Shown: one piece after another, positions 47,395-59,122 of the stretch
How positions within the stretch are numbered: position 1 is the first letter of the stretch
Layout: every line of letters starts with the position of its first letter
Assembly: GCA_965153455.1 (NCBI GenBank)
Contig: OZ234493.1
Span: 16,668,213 to 16,732,212, forward strand
Source: Sphagnum compactum
Lineage: Eukaryota > Bryophyta > Sphagnopsida > Sphagnales
DNA length: 64,000 nucleotides
Direction of reading: 5' to 3'
Notes under the pieces: generated by a model
What the model was told of the DNA's origin: nothing
What the model saw: the letters and a program-made list of their open reading frames with translations, nothing else
Database searches by the model: none
Position numbers and translations under genes: made by a program

Positions 47395-47815
47395 GCGTGC
47401 TTGCTTGCTTGGTTTCTGGCCCCACCCTTTTTTTCTTCCTTTCTTATCTCCCTCTTCCCGGCGATGATCAATCTCTCTACTGAATTGTTGCAGTAAGAAT
47501 CTCGTTAGTTAGTCAGTTAGCCAGCCAGATGATCCATTTCGAGCTTCTGCCTGCACCTATCATCAAAGTGCGGAGGCGAAGATTTGTTTGCAGTGGCTGG
47601 AAGAAGCAATGTTTTTTTTCAAATTGGTGGCTTGCTTGCTTGCTTTCTGGTCCCACCCTTTTTTCTTCCTTTGTCTACTGAATTGTTGCTGCAGTAAGAA
47701 TCTTGCCAGTCAGTCAGCCAGGCAGATGATCCAGTTCGAGCTCCTGCCTGCACTTATCATCAAAGTGCGGAGGTGAAGATTTGCATGCAGTGGCAGGAAG
47801 AAGTAGTGTGTTATT
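47395..47815 (+). repeat. Tandem duplication, units of about 200-230 bp
   Basis: TTGCTTGCTTGGTTTCTGGC with CCCACCC (47399) recurs at about 47632; AATTGTTGCAGTAAGAATCT recurs with a 3-base insertion about 200 bp later; GCAGATGATCCAGTTCGAGC and the CAAAGTGCGGAGG...AAGATTTG phrase (47569 and 47763) also occur twice. The core GTGCGGAGGCG then AAGATTTG also occurs in exon 1 of the copper amine oxidase at about 59132. Confidence 0.7.
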
Positions 47816-50380
47816 CTTTGTCAAATTTGTGAGGTAAGTGGGTTGCAGACCATTCAGAAGAGGACTGAGCCGAATTTGACTACAGGTCAGAGAGAACAGT
47901 AATTTTTAAAAAAGATTCCTTCTATATTTTGACCACAAGGTTGGAGTTTTTAAAATTTAATATTCCACCTATATTTTGAGCACATGTTGAAACCTATTGT
48001 CTAAATATGGCTACTGTAGAATTTTTTTCCTCATAATGTGGGGACTTGGGCCCATTTTTTTCCCCAAAAAAAGTCCTTCGTATCATTGTCACCTCTTTTT
48101 TTTTGGGTCTCCAGATGCAAAAATCCCCACCTAAAACAAACTGGGAAGAACTTCTGGAGCAAGAGAGTGTATTTCGAAGCACACAGGAAGGAATCCAGAC
48201 CATCTTTTTTCCTGCGCCAAACTTTCAATTGTGCGAGTGTAACTTGTGCCATTGGCCCAGGTGTAAACTCGTTACCCAACTAATTTTCCCTTCTCAAACC
48301 ATTCTTTGGTAATTTATTTTCAATGACCAGAAATGCTCAAAAGTTAACATCTCTCGTACCTTATGTCTAAAAAATTTCAAATTACCTACACTATGTCCTA
48401 CTCACTGAGAGCTTTCCAACAATACCAAGAGCATGCCCAAATTCCCCTTAAAGTTTGCATTTTGATTTAAATGAAATTTCAATGAAAGTTTTGTTCAATA
48501 TTCAATATAACTTCTCCACCATGGGTGGAAACACTAGTATGAAACCAACTCAATGACCCGTACCCATCCTCATCTAGGGCTTTCAAATGGGTACTGGCTT
48601 GGGAGATCTCAACCTGACAAACAAAACAAACAAACAACCTTCCTTCATAGATAGATAGGTAATAACTTCCGACTGTGGGCTCTGCACTATGGATGCATGC
48701 TGATGAATTGAGGTTGCCGATGCCATGCTGTAAAAGGACATGCTTTTTCAGTGGACTCTTTGCCTCGTCATGTAGGAGGATTGGCGCAGGCTCTTTTGGA
48801 TTGGAGAGTGATCTATTGGCTTGGCCTTCATCGCCTTCTACTTACTAAGCGTAATTCTGATTGGAGATCGGCACATCCAAGATGCAAAAGGGAGTGCCAC
48901 AACTCTAGTGTGGAAGTCAGTGTTTGCAGGACGGCTGCTGGACGGCTGGTATGGGTTCGCGTAAGGTGGGCCACGCAAGAGCAAACGCGTGTCATGGTGA
49001 CTGCAAAAGCGTCAAGAAATCTGTGTCAGTGCTTGGTCGTTAGTCGTTACCATATTAGCGTCTCATTATTGTTCGCTGCTCCTCCGTGATCATCATCATC
49101 ATCCCCTCGACACAAACTTGTCAAATCTCTTGAGTCTTGGGGTTCCTGTTGCCAAGCCCAGAAAACAATCGGGGGTTCAAAAGCAGCTGTGTTGGGTTAT
49201 GGTGTTTGGTTTTTTTTTTTTTTTTTTTTTTTCTAACTTTTGTTTCTGTAGAGCTAGTAGACCTATCTTCAACAATGGGAGTTTTAGCTAAAACCATTTT
49301 GCTGTTAGGGTGCTTGTTGTTGAGCTTCTCACCTAACAACATACTTTGTCAACAATGATTTAAAATAACATAACTTGCGAACAATAGTTAAAATATAAGA
49401 GATTGTTTGAACACCAAAATCTCGTTTTGTTAATATTTAAAATTCAATTATGTTTTTGATTATGTGATCCTCAAGGGTGAAGTTTCAAATACCCCAATTT
49501 CATTTCATTTTGTTATTTACCTCATGATTATTCTATAAATTATTACAACTCAAATGCTTTTCCCAGTGAGCAATGTTTTGTTTTTAGGAAATTTTTTATG
49601 GAGCCTAATTGATGATTGTTCATAAGATTCAGCTGTAGAAAAGTGGTCATAATCCCAAGGAAGATTTAGCCAATTCTGGCTATTAACCAAATTTGACGAA
49701 CAAATGTTTAATCATCCTTCTATATTTTAAACTACTTACTAAAACTAAATAGAGCACTTTGGTAAATTTTCCTTTGTTTTCCTTGACTTTGGGCAATTGG
49801 AACCAGTGAAAACAGCATTGTTTCAGAATTTTTAATTTTTTAATTTCTCCTTTTTGACAATTTTTTGCCATAAGGAATTAGGTTGCCTCAATTTCATTTC
49901 AGTACTTATGATTATTTTGCCAAATTTTATACCTCAAACACTTCCCCAATAAGGAGTTACATCTCTTAACATCAAGACTGATGAAGGGTAAAAGTTCAAT
50001 CCCATAACCCAAACCTTACTCTCATTATTGTAAAGTCCAAAAGTGAGGAAGTCTTCATAAGAGTAAATTTTGAATCATCAATGACTCTATGCTCAATCCA
50101 ATTATACAACCAAGTGGGCATTCGATAGAATTGTTTATTGAAATAATCGATTATTGTGCAATAATAATCAAAAGATAATCACCCGCCCTAATCAAAGCTC
50201 TTGAATATTGAATAATGCATGCACATACATATATACATATGGTGAGTGCATACATTTCAATACATAGATTACATTAATACATACAACTGAATAGATATGT
50301 CTATATGTTGGCTTATAATTTTTATTGTTACATTTGTTTGTCAACGTTTTTAATAGAAATAATTGTATTTTAGGAATAAT
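47816..50380. other. Intergenic DNA with a poly-T run
   Basis: No supported gene. A run of 23 T lies at 49210-49232. A CATCATCATCAT run is at about 49089-49101. Confidence 0.5.
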
Positions 50381-50809
50381 TAGAGTTGGGTGGGTATTAG
50401 AAAATGATTAAAAATCGAGCAAGGTTTGAAGTTGGGTTTGAAGCTGATACTTTTTAGTATTACCTAGGGTCATATCTTATTTGAAACCCATTCACTAATT
50501 GTCATTGAATTGAAAAGCAGCCACTTGAAAACTTGTCTTTATTTTATTTTTAAAATTTGGATACCCTCTTAGGGTAATAAAAATTACGAAGTCAGGGTTT
50601 TAAATTTTTCCCAGTACTTTGGTACATTCAATAATCATTTAAGTATTAGGTAAAATTTTAAATTAAGTTTATGGTCTGCAAGGTGTTGTTAGACAATGAC
50701 TGTTTTTCAAATTACAAATAAGTTTTTTCCTCCAAAGTTGTTTATAATTAAAAATAGTTTATAGATTGTGTTTTGAAGGTTTTGTGCATTGTGTTTTTGG
50801 GTTGGCTTT

Positions 50810-51340
50810 TGATTTTGTTCCTTTGTTTGTCAATGTCTTTCCTTGTTCTTGTGCTCTTGCTCATTGGTGCCACTTTTGGTTTGTGTGCTCTTGTTCATTG
50901 GCGTCTTTTCTAGTTTGTGTGTCGTTTGTTTTGTTCATCGACACTTTTTTTGGTTCATGTGTTTTTGCTCATGAATGTCTCTCCTAGTTATGTTGCTTGT
51001 CAATTCTTTTCTTAGTTCTATTTTTCTTTGTCACCTTTCTTGGTTCTATTACTCATTGACATTTCTCCTAGTTCTTTTGTTCGTCAGTGCTTCTTTCAAT
51101 TTTGTTGTTTTTCACCGTCTTTTCTAATTTTGTTGCGCCTCTCTTAGTTTTATTGTTTCTCAACACCTTTCTTAGTTTTGATACTCCTTGGCATTTCTCT
51201 TGGTTATGTTGCTCCTCAATGCCTCTCCTAGTTCTATTGTTTGGTGCCTCCTAAAATATTTTTTTGTTGATCCTTGGTCCTTTCCTAGTTTTGTTACTCT
51301 TGCCCCTTTGTTCTTTAGCACCTTTCTTGGTTCTACTTTG
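50810..51340 (+). repeat. Degenerate 28-bp minisatellite, about 18 copies
   Basis: CTAGTTCTGTTGCTCATTGNC followed by CTTTCTT-like bases recurs every 27-30 bp; the cleanest copies are between 50980 and 51240. It lies in the 5' non-coding part of the hAT element. Frames on both strands through it are repeat artefacts, since 28 is not a multiple of three. Confidence 0.75.
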
Positions 51341-51745
51341 CTCTTCAAATTGGTATCTTTTCCTTTGTGCAAATGTAGAGCTAGAGTTTTTTTCAAGTTT
51401 CAATTTCAATTTTGAAGTAAGTTTTGTTTTTCTTCAAATTCCATTCAATTTCAAGATGTATCTTTGTTTGTAAAATTATGTTTTGAGTTTTTTTCTAGGT
51501 TTGTTGAAACAAATATACCTATTGAAGAACAAATTTATTCACAAAAAAATTAATTCATTTACGTTTTTTTGAATGATGAAGAGAGGCCAGAGAAGTGATT
51601 TATTTTTTCATAATTGTAAATGTTTACGAATGCTTTGATCTAATTTTCATAACATAGTTGAGATAATTCAAAATTGAACCCATTATTTTGGCCAAAAACA
51701 TATTTGTTTACAACTTCTCCATTTTAAATAATTTTCTAGTGACAA

Positions 51746-54170
51746 ATGGAGTCTAGTCAAAATGAAAATATAATATCCATTGAAAATGAAATGGAACTAA
51801 ATGTCAATGAAATGAATATTGTAGAGGAATTATGGGAACATTAGAACAAAAAGAAAGTCTCCAAACAAAAAATAATATAACAAAAAATAATGAAAAAAAG
51901 GTGCATTCAAAAACTACATTCTCAAAGAAAAATATGGAAATGACATAATAGAAATGTATTATGTTGGGCCTTTTATTGTGTTAATGATGGGAAAGATGTT
52001 GAATGGGGAAGTTTAGAAATCATGAGATGCATTCATTGTTACATTAATCTTGTGAACAATATTAATCCAAGCACAAAATACAAAAAAATGTTTAATAACA
52101 TATTATAAAACCTATGGAATAACTAGTTTGAAAAAACATGTGGATGCAATATTTGTCATAATTGTAATTTTTTTGGAGGAAGAGGTCAATATTCCAATAA
52201 AAGGTTTTTGTTAAAAGACAACCATTAAAGAAAAGGCTTAATGTGTCATGCGTATTGTAATATTTAATTTTTTGCTGTTAGAGATTCTTTTAAAAAATGA
52301 TGTGTTTCAAAAAGAATTTTTGCAAAACAAGGTCTTTTGATGTGAAAAATCACTTTCTTTCGCGATTTGTGAAAAGTGTTTGGTTTAAGCGTTTGGTTTT
52401 ACATTTGTGTCCTTGAGTTGTCTTCTTTCCAAAACTTAGTTATTTCGTAAAATATCCTCTAATTTGATGAAAAAACGAAATAAGATTATATTTTGCCAAA
52501 AATTGATATTTTTGAATTTTTGTTTATGCATGTTTAAAGGGGCACATGATATATTTGCAGGATTAATTTTGTGGGATTTGATTGGTAACTTAAACAAGTG
52601 ACTATTGGTTTGTTTGAGGCAATAGAGACAATTAGTCAAAGCTTGGCTAACAAGTTAACAAATTGTTCAATCAATATGGGTTAAAAAGAAAAGTCATTGC
52701 ATATGTAAATAATGAAGGGTCAAATTTGAATTTTATGACAATTGTCTTGAAATTTGCTATGAGTTATGAAATCCTAAGTTTGGATGAAAGTTATCAAAGT
52801 ACTTATTTTGGCCATGTTTTTTCTAAGGCATGTCAATATGTTATTATTGACAAAAAGGTTTACAAAAATTTCAGATTTGTTTCCATCAAATCTCCCCAAT
52901 CAAATTTGCAGAAATGTATAACTTAATTTTAAAAATCTAGGAAGGACAAATAGGAATGGAACAAGGCTTGTTCAAATTCTAAACTTCACCCACAAAAATT
53001 GGATATTCTAGTGAAGATAAAGTGAACTTTCACTTATCTTTTACAACTAATTTTTTCCCCTTTTGTTTAATAAAAAATTGTTAGTTGCATATATTAACAT
53101 AACATAATTAAATGTTTTTTTAGGTTTGTTAGCAAAAACATTATGTTCCAACAAGCTTTGCAATTCAAGGATATTATTATCCTTTGTTACAACAACAAAA
53201 TTAGTGAGAGAATGCCACCTTTTCTTACATGGCACATTTTTAAAATAGTTGTGAATTCTCTTTTTCCTGTTGTGAGGGCTTGTGTTTTGAACCAATCTAA
53301 TAGCCATTAGTTGCTTTTTGATGCACTACAATTTTTCATTATTATGTATTTAAAATTTAGGGAAAAAGTTACAAATTCATTACTCCAAATCAATTTGATT
53401 GATGACGATTATGAAATTGTTCTTGAATTCTCATTGTTTGCTTTCAACGTCAAAAAAAAAGTTTGTGGTGTTTTAGATTTTGTCCTTTAAAAAAGAAAAT
53501 TGAAAAAAAAATGCACAACATGTCTTTTTATGCTAAACTTTATATTTAAAAACTTTCGTCTAATATTTGTCTTCTTGACCATGTGGAAGGTGTGAGTATT
53601 GTTGAAGAATATGATAGATGATTTTTATATCCTATGCTTTTGAAGTGCTATTATCATTTGCATCCAATGATAGAATCTGAAATTGAATGTGCAAAAAAAA
53701 ACATGATGAAAATTTCAATTTGGATATTTTTGAACACACTACCAACACAAGTGAACCAGTGAAAGAACTTGTCACCAAGGAGTTATTGATTTTTAAAGGC
53801 CACTAAGTGAACCCCAATGAAAGGAAACGAAATGTCTTTTTCAATGATGGAGAAACATGAAACCATATTTCCTATTATTTATTTTTTGACTTGTTGAATT
53901 TTATGCATTGTAAAATCGCAAATTGAGATTGAAAGGATTTTTTCTTCAACGGACATACTTACAAACCTAATGAGATGTCATTTACAATCACATAATTATT
54001 ATTTTTTGATTTTCATTAGAAACAATTAACTAGCTAATCTTTAAAATGATTATAAACCACTCTCAAATTTGGTGGAGTTAATTGAGAAGGCTTTAAATTT
54101 GAGGAATTAGAAGAGTGTGAAGAGTCATCAAAACATGATGAAATTGTGAACATATAAAATGTTGGAAAAA
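51746..54170 (+). pseudogene. hAT-superfamily transposase relic, plus strand
   Basis: A start at 51746 (MESSQNENIIS) leads to an early stop after 31 codons. Continuing in shifted frames: a BED-finger region at about 51980-52150 (MRCIHCYINL, NPSTKYKK, ITSLKKHVDA), then the RNase H-like block at 52663-52926 with KVIAYVNNEGSNLNFMTIVL and GHVFSKACQYV, a FQQALQFKDIIILCYN block near 53150, and a C-terminal hAT dimerisation part at about 53910-54110 (KSQIEIERIFSSTDILTNLM, then LSNLVELIEKALNL). Many stops and frameshifts make it inactive. It is homologous to the minus-strand relic at 37250-39340 along its whole length. Confidence 0.85.
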
Positions 54171-54475
54171 ATTATTTTCATTTTTTCATTTTCCTTGTAA
54201 TTCTTAAAATTAAAAATTAAAAAATTACATATTTGAAACAAAATAATTTTTAAAAATTGGTATGTGACAACCGTCTTTGAATATTGGCAGGTTTGAAATG
54301 TGTGAGACCCTACACTTTGAAAACCAAGTGAAAAGAATTTTCCAAAATTTTGAAACCTTGCCTCGGTCTCTTGAAAAAAAATTAAAAAAAATTAAAAACC
54401 CAAGGTAACTCTTGTAAACTCTTCTAAAACCTGGACCCAATGTGTCTTAAAAAACTTGAGAATCACCCAACACTG

Positions 54476-57400
54476 GAATAAGCCATCAGTCCCTGAAATC
54501 AAAGCACATCCATGCTTTCCTTTGGCTCTTGGAGATAGACAAAAACTTCACCCCCCCCTCAAAACCCGAAAGAAAGAAAACTAAGAACCCTAGTGCTTGC
54601 TGAGCCTTCTGATTGGCTGCACAAAATTTCTATTTCCAAAACCATGTCACCATTTTCAACCTGGGCTAATACACTTCCTAAGAGCGAGGTATTCCTGACC
54701 TTGGGTGTCTTCATGTGGAAATCACCAAGTTGTATCAGATTCATGCCCAACAAGCCTTCAAACATTTCAAGGTGATGATGAGCCAAAGACATGTCAAAAC
54801 CTGACTAACTCTACTAGCATATATGGGAAACTAACATAGAAAAGTCTTTGAGTTGTTGCACCCTTGAGCCTTCTGTTCCCATTGTTAAACAAACCATTTG
54901 AAACATGTCCAGCAACAACTCTATAGTATATAGTGTGGTATATAAACAATAATTTGCATGACTTCTAGGCATTATACAATATGTTAAATAGAGTTTGGAC
55001 TCATAAATATGGTTCTTGGAAGGACCAATAAAACAAGTATGATTGGCCTTGATTCCTCAGTCACAATGATTGTTCCATGTGATCATATTTAACTGATCCT
55101 TCACTATGCAATGTCTAGCTAAAAGATGTCATGTTCATTGATGGTGATGAGCAAATCATTTACACATTTGTTTTCAGAAGCAATAGAGACACTCATTTTT
55201 AAGTTTCACCAACTTCATGTTAATTGGTGCTGATGGTGAAATAAAATTAAGAGTATTTTGGATGTGATAGACACTCCGTGAATGCCCTTTACCACGTGTG
55301 ATGGGTATGGGTAGATCTGCTCCCTTAAAAGTTGTTAATAGATAAACCTCTCATGAAATAACTTATAGTGCGTGCATTCACACTTGATGTTAACTCACTG
55401 TTAAATGAAAATCTAGGTGGCATCCTAGGTGGCACCCAATGTTAAATGGGTGATAGCTTAATGTTTAAGTGAAATTGTAGCTTAACATAAAAATGTTCAT
55501 GGTAATCAAGTAGGTGTAAGTCCTAAATGATTAGCCTGGTGTTAATAGACTCAACACGAGAGTCCCTAACATCAAGTGTGAATGCATCTTTAGTAGATTA
55601 CAAACACAATATTATGGCTTTTGAAAATCATTCAATTCAGAACATTAGATATGTATGCACAAAATTTAAAAAAAACAACAGAGCTCAATGTGGATTGATT
55701 GTCTAGATGCACGGCGTTTTGGATTGGCTGGATTTGAAGTGCTTCCCTTTTCTGATATCTATTAGGCTTTTCTGGACTAGCCAGCAAGTGAGGCAAAATT
55801 CTGGTTCCCAGAATATTTCCTTGCAAGGAGGGATTGGAAGAGGTCCATGCAGCAAAATGGATTCCAAGAGTAAGAATCGAGTTTGAGTGATGGAGTCCCA
55901 TTCCTTGTTTTAGACGGATTATATTGTCTTATGTGAATGAACCCGATGTGTATAATATAATCAACTCAAAAGAGCAAAATAAACTTTTTGTACCTAGTGC
56001 ACACAAAAGTGGAACAACATGCTATGGTTTGCATCACAAGCCAATTTCATGGCTGCATGCCGTTCCACTTGGTGACAAGAGGTTATTGTCATCAACTTGG
56101 TTACCATTCTATCTAAAAGTTTTGAAAGAATTTTTGCTAGTAGAATACTTTTCAGTAGTAGAGATCCAAGACCGTTGATATTATGCTAAAATATGTGTAG
56201 GACCCTTTCTCGAGGTTGCACATTCTTCAGATTAAAGCTGTGATAAGATGTGTAGGACCATGTCTAGGGGTTTCCACATTCTTCAGAATAAAGTTTCCCC
56301 CCTCTCCTCCTCCCCCTCTCCCCCCAATGGGGATTCATGGAGTGAAAAGGCTTTCCATTCATTTTGCACTTCCAAAAGTGCCATCCACTGAATCCTTTAG
56401 CTATCTATACATGTGAGAAAGGGAAGGATGAATATAAGAATGGCAAATGGGACATGCACCTAATTCTCCGAGATCTTGTGTACGTTTGCTAAACATCCTT
56501 TCTAGTCATTCCCTCCTCCAGAAATGCTCGTTTCGCTCCATCCAAATCCATCTACCAAATCAGCCCTTCCACACCTTGAAAGCAAAAGGTGAGCAATTGA
56601 AAGAAGGGAAAGAAGAATGTTCCACAAAGATTCACAATAGATTTACGCCATTTTGCACACTTTTTTAGGTTAGTTTTTCTTCAAGCCGGATCTAAAATGA
56701 TCATAAAATATAAGGTCCCCTAGTCATGTGTTTTTCCGAAGAAGATAGATATGTCCATATGATCTCTTGTGTTGGGGCTAACTAACTACCTTGTAAAAAA
56801 TCATACCAAGCACTTGATTTGAGCATTGACAAGGGGATCTTATAATCTCTAGGAGTCTAGTATTTCAAGCCCATAATTTAGGAGGAACCCAAGTTGGATT
56901 GTACCCATACATTATTTATCCAAATGCCCCAAGTTCTAACCTGTGATTGTTTTTTCCTTGCCAATGATTTGCTTACTTGCGTAGGTGTAAAAGCTGATAT
57001 TTGGGTATATTTGGTTTGGATTCATTCGTACAAAATTTGGATGTTGCTTTGCTTTCCTTGCTCCCACTTGCATCTCAAAAATCCAAACATTCATTTTCTA
57101 AACAGCGATACAATCATCCGTGTCAATTATTAGTGGCCTTTCCCCCGGGGCACCAATGCCACTGCGCAATTGCAGAATGGTTGTCTATTTACAAAGACCA
57201 AAGAGAAATGAACACCACATCCCCGTAGGAGGATGGGCAAAACGCAGGGAGAAAAAAACAGTTAGCAATATTTGAGTAGGTGAGTAACGGTCGGATGAAA
57301 TCATGCACCACATTCCACAACCCCACTGGCATTGTGAATAGTGCAATAAAATTTCCCAATAATTGGAGAAGTTTCATACCCTAGAGGTAACCATTAACCA

Positions 57401-57520
57401 TTATTCATTGGCTCATTAACTATTAAAAATAACTTCAAAATCTTAAAATGAAGTATGTTCATATGTTCGTCAACCGCAATCAATAAAACAAATTTTTTTG
57501 ACCTAAAGGTTTACTTGATT
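54476..57520. other. Intergenic DNA, nothing recognised
   Basis: No supported gene. A 57-bp direct duplication (ATGTGTAGGACC...CACATTCTTCAGA) lies at about 56191-56300, followed by a C/T-rich tract (56297-56330). Confidence 0.5.
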
Positions 57521-57540
57521 AAACCCTAAACCCCAAACCC
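57521..57540 (+). other. Telomere-like repeats (telo-box)
   Basis: AAACCCTAAACCCCAAACCC resembles the complement of the plant telomere repeat TTTAGGG. Only about three degenerate units, so this is a telo-box or an interstitial relic and not a chromosome end. Confidence 0.6.
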
Positions 57541-58539
57541 TCATGCGCATGTGGACAAAAACTCACACCCATCATCATCCCACTTGGTTTTGCCTATAGT
57601 AATTAATCCTAACTTAATCATATGATATAAGGTAAAAGCAAAGAGCTTCAATTCTATTGAAATGATAGGGTGATTGGAAACAAGGATGATGAGACCAACT
57701 TGACCCCAACTAGGTGCAACTTGAAAATCAATCAAGATGCACATGTCCGAGAATTCTTCTTTGATGCAAACACATCCCAAGTATATCTTGGGATTGATCA
57801 AATGTGTTGTAGTCTTCTTCTTCATCATCATCATCTTCTTAAAAGTTGCAAAACCAATGACATTTCGAAAATAGCATTACCCAAGAAAATCTTGGTCTCT
57901 ATGAAAGGGCACCACCACTACACTTTGCATTCCTTGGCACTATGATATTGCTCAACATCTTTGTCCACAACAAAGACGATAATAACAAAATAGCAAGACT
58001 TGGTCATTGCGGACTAGGATTTGAGTTGTGAATTCACAACTTAAATGGTGAAGAGGTGCTTTGTGGCACTAGTTAATCCACAAACTAAGGTGACTCCTTT
58101 TTTGGCTTTGGGTTTCTTTAAAATGATACGAATCTATCCAATAGTTTTAGATGATTTGAAGCTTATCAAATTGATTTGAAACGCTTCAAGACTTAATGTA
58201 AATTCCAATTAATTGTAAGTCATGATTTGAAACTTAGAAATTTGAGTGGCCATGAAACTTATCCAAATTAACTTTAAGTGACATTCATTCATTCATTAAA
58301 TCCATGGTTAATGATATAATTTCTTAACTGATTTTGAATGTATGAATGAATGAAAGGAAGAAGGAAATTTATTGATTACCCACACATGATGGATAGAGGG
58401 TAAAGAGAAAATTAATCAAACAGAGGTGTTCATCTAATATGTCCAACTTTCATCCATGATGGTCCGCATTTCATGCCCCAAAAGTATGGGTAGGTAGCCA
58501 CTACAAACGCACCGGATTGGTTGATCCGCAGGAAAAACG
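57541..58539. other. AT-rich upstream DNA
   Basis: Nothing recognised; a short ATTC/GAAT tetranucleotide run occurs at 58284-58298 and 58337-58352. A 91-codon frame at 57670-57945 has no motif. Confidence 0.5.
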
Positions 58540-58976
58540 GGGAAGGGAGGGGGGGGGGGAGGAAAAAAAAAGAGAGAGAATCGATTTGCGCAAATTTTGA
58601 GAAGAGTGGCGCAATTGTGGTGCATCTCTTTTGTTTTGTTTTGATCGCCCCGCGGCGGGTCCAAGCCACCCGACCCGGCCGCGTCGCCGCCCAGGAACGG
58701 GTGGCGGACGCCCAAGGGAACCGCGACATCGCCTTCTCTCTTTGGTGTGTCCCTCGCTCGCCTGCTCGCTCTCTCCCGCTCGCTCTCGCGCTCTTCGATC
58801 TCGCGCTTTTCTTCCTCGCACAAGTATTGGGCGTCGTCGTCGTCGTCATTTGCTTTTAGCTGCTGTCGCTCCTGGGTCTTCCGTGGAAAGGTCTCCATTT
58901 CGGTTTTTGTAAGCAATTGGGTGGTGGACGGCTTGCAATCTCTCCCGGGAACAGAGGAGGAGTCGGAGAAAGAAGG

Positions 58977-59008
<32 letters not shown>

Positions 59009-59122
59009 CAAGGATTGGGGTGGGCAGTGGGGGAGGTGGAAGAGTCAGAGCTGCTGTATGTCTGATAGACTGGGGCTGGGAAACGAGTATCTGGGTATTG
59101 GGGTGCTTGCAAACCCCTGTCA
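58540..59122 (+). promoter_or_regulatory. GC-rich promoter/5' leader of the copper amine oxidase gene
   Basis: Composition jumps to GC- and CpG-rich at about 58640, just before the amine oxidase start, after a poly-G and a poly-A/GA tract (58544-58578). A (GA)n run at 58978-59003 is typical of plant leader regions. In-frame TAG at 59066-59068 shows that the coding frame begins after it. The long frames on both strands here (up to 232 codons) result from high GC and lack any motif. No TATA box is obvious at a fixed distance, so the transcription start is not placed. Confidence 0.5.

Larger units (their letters stand above)
50381..54475 (+). mobile_element. Dead hAT transposon with degenerate ends
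   Basis: The right end CTTGAGAATCACCCAACACTG... stops at 54475; its complement begins CAGTGTTGGGTGATTCTCAA. The likely left end at 50381, TAGAGTTGGGTGGGTATTAG, is a degenerate inverted copy. The flanks share GAATAA (GAATAATT on the left, GAATAAGC on the right), a plausible decayed 8-bp target duplication. Inside are a 28-bp minisatellite and a transposase relic of matching orientation. Total about 4.1 kb, a usual hAT size. The left boundary is less sure than the right. Confidence 0.6.

Noticed and set aside
57521-57540. True telomere
   Set aside because: Only about three degenerate units; ordinary gene-bearing DNA continues on both sides.
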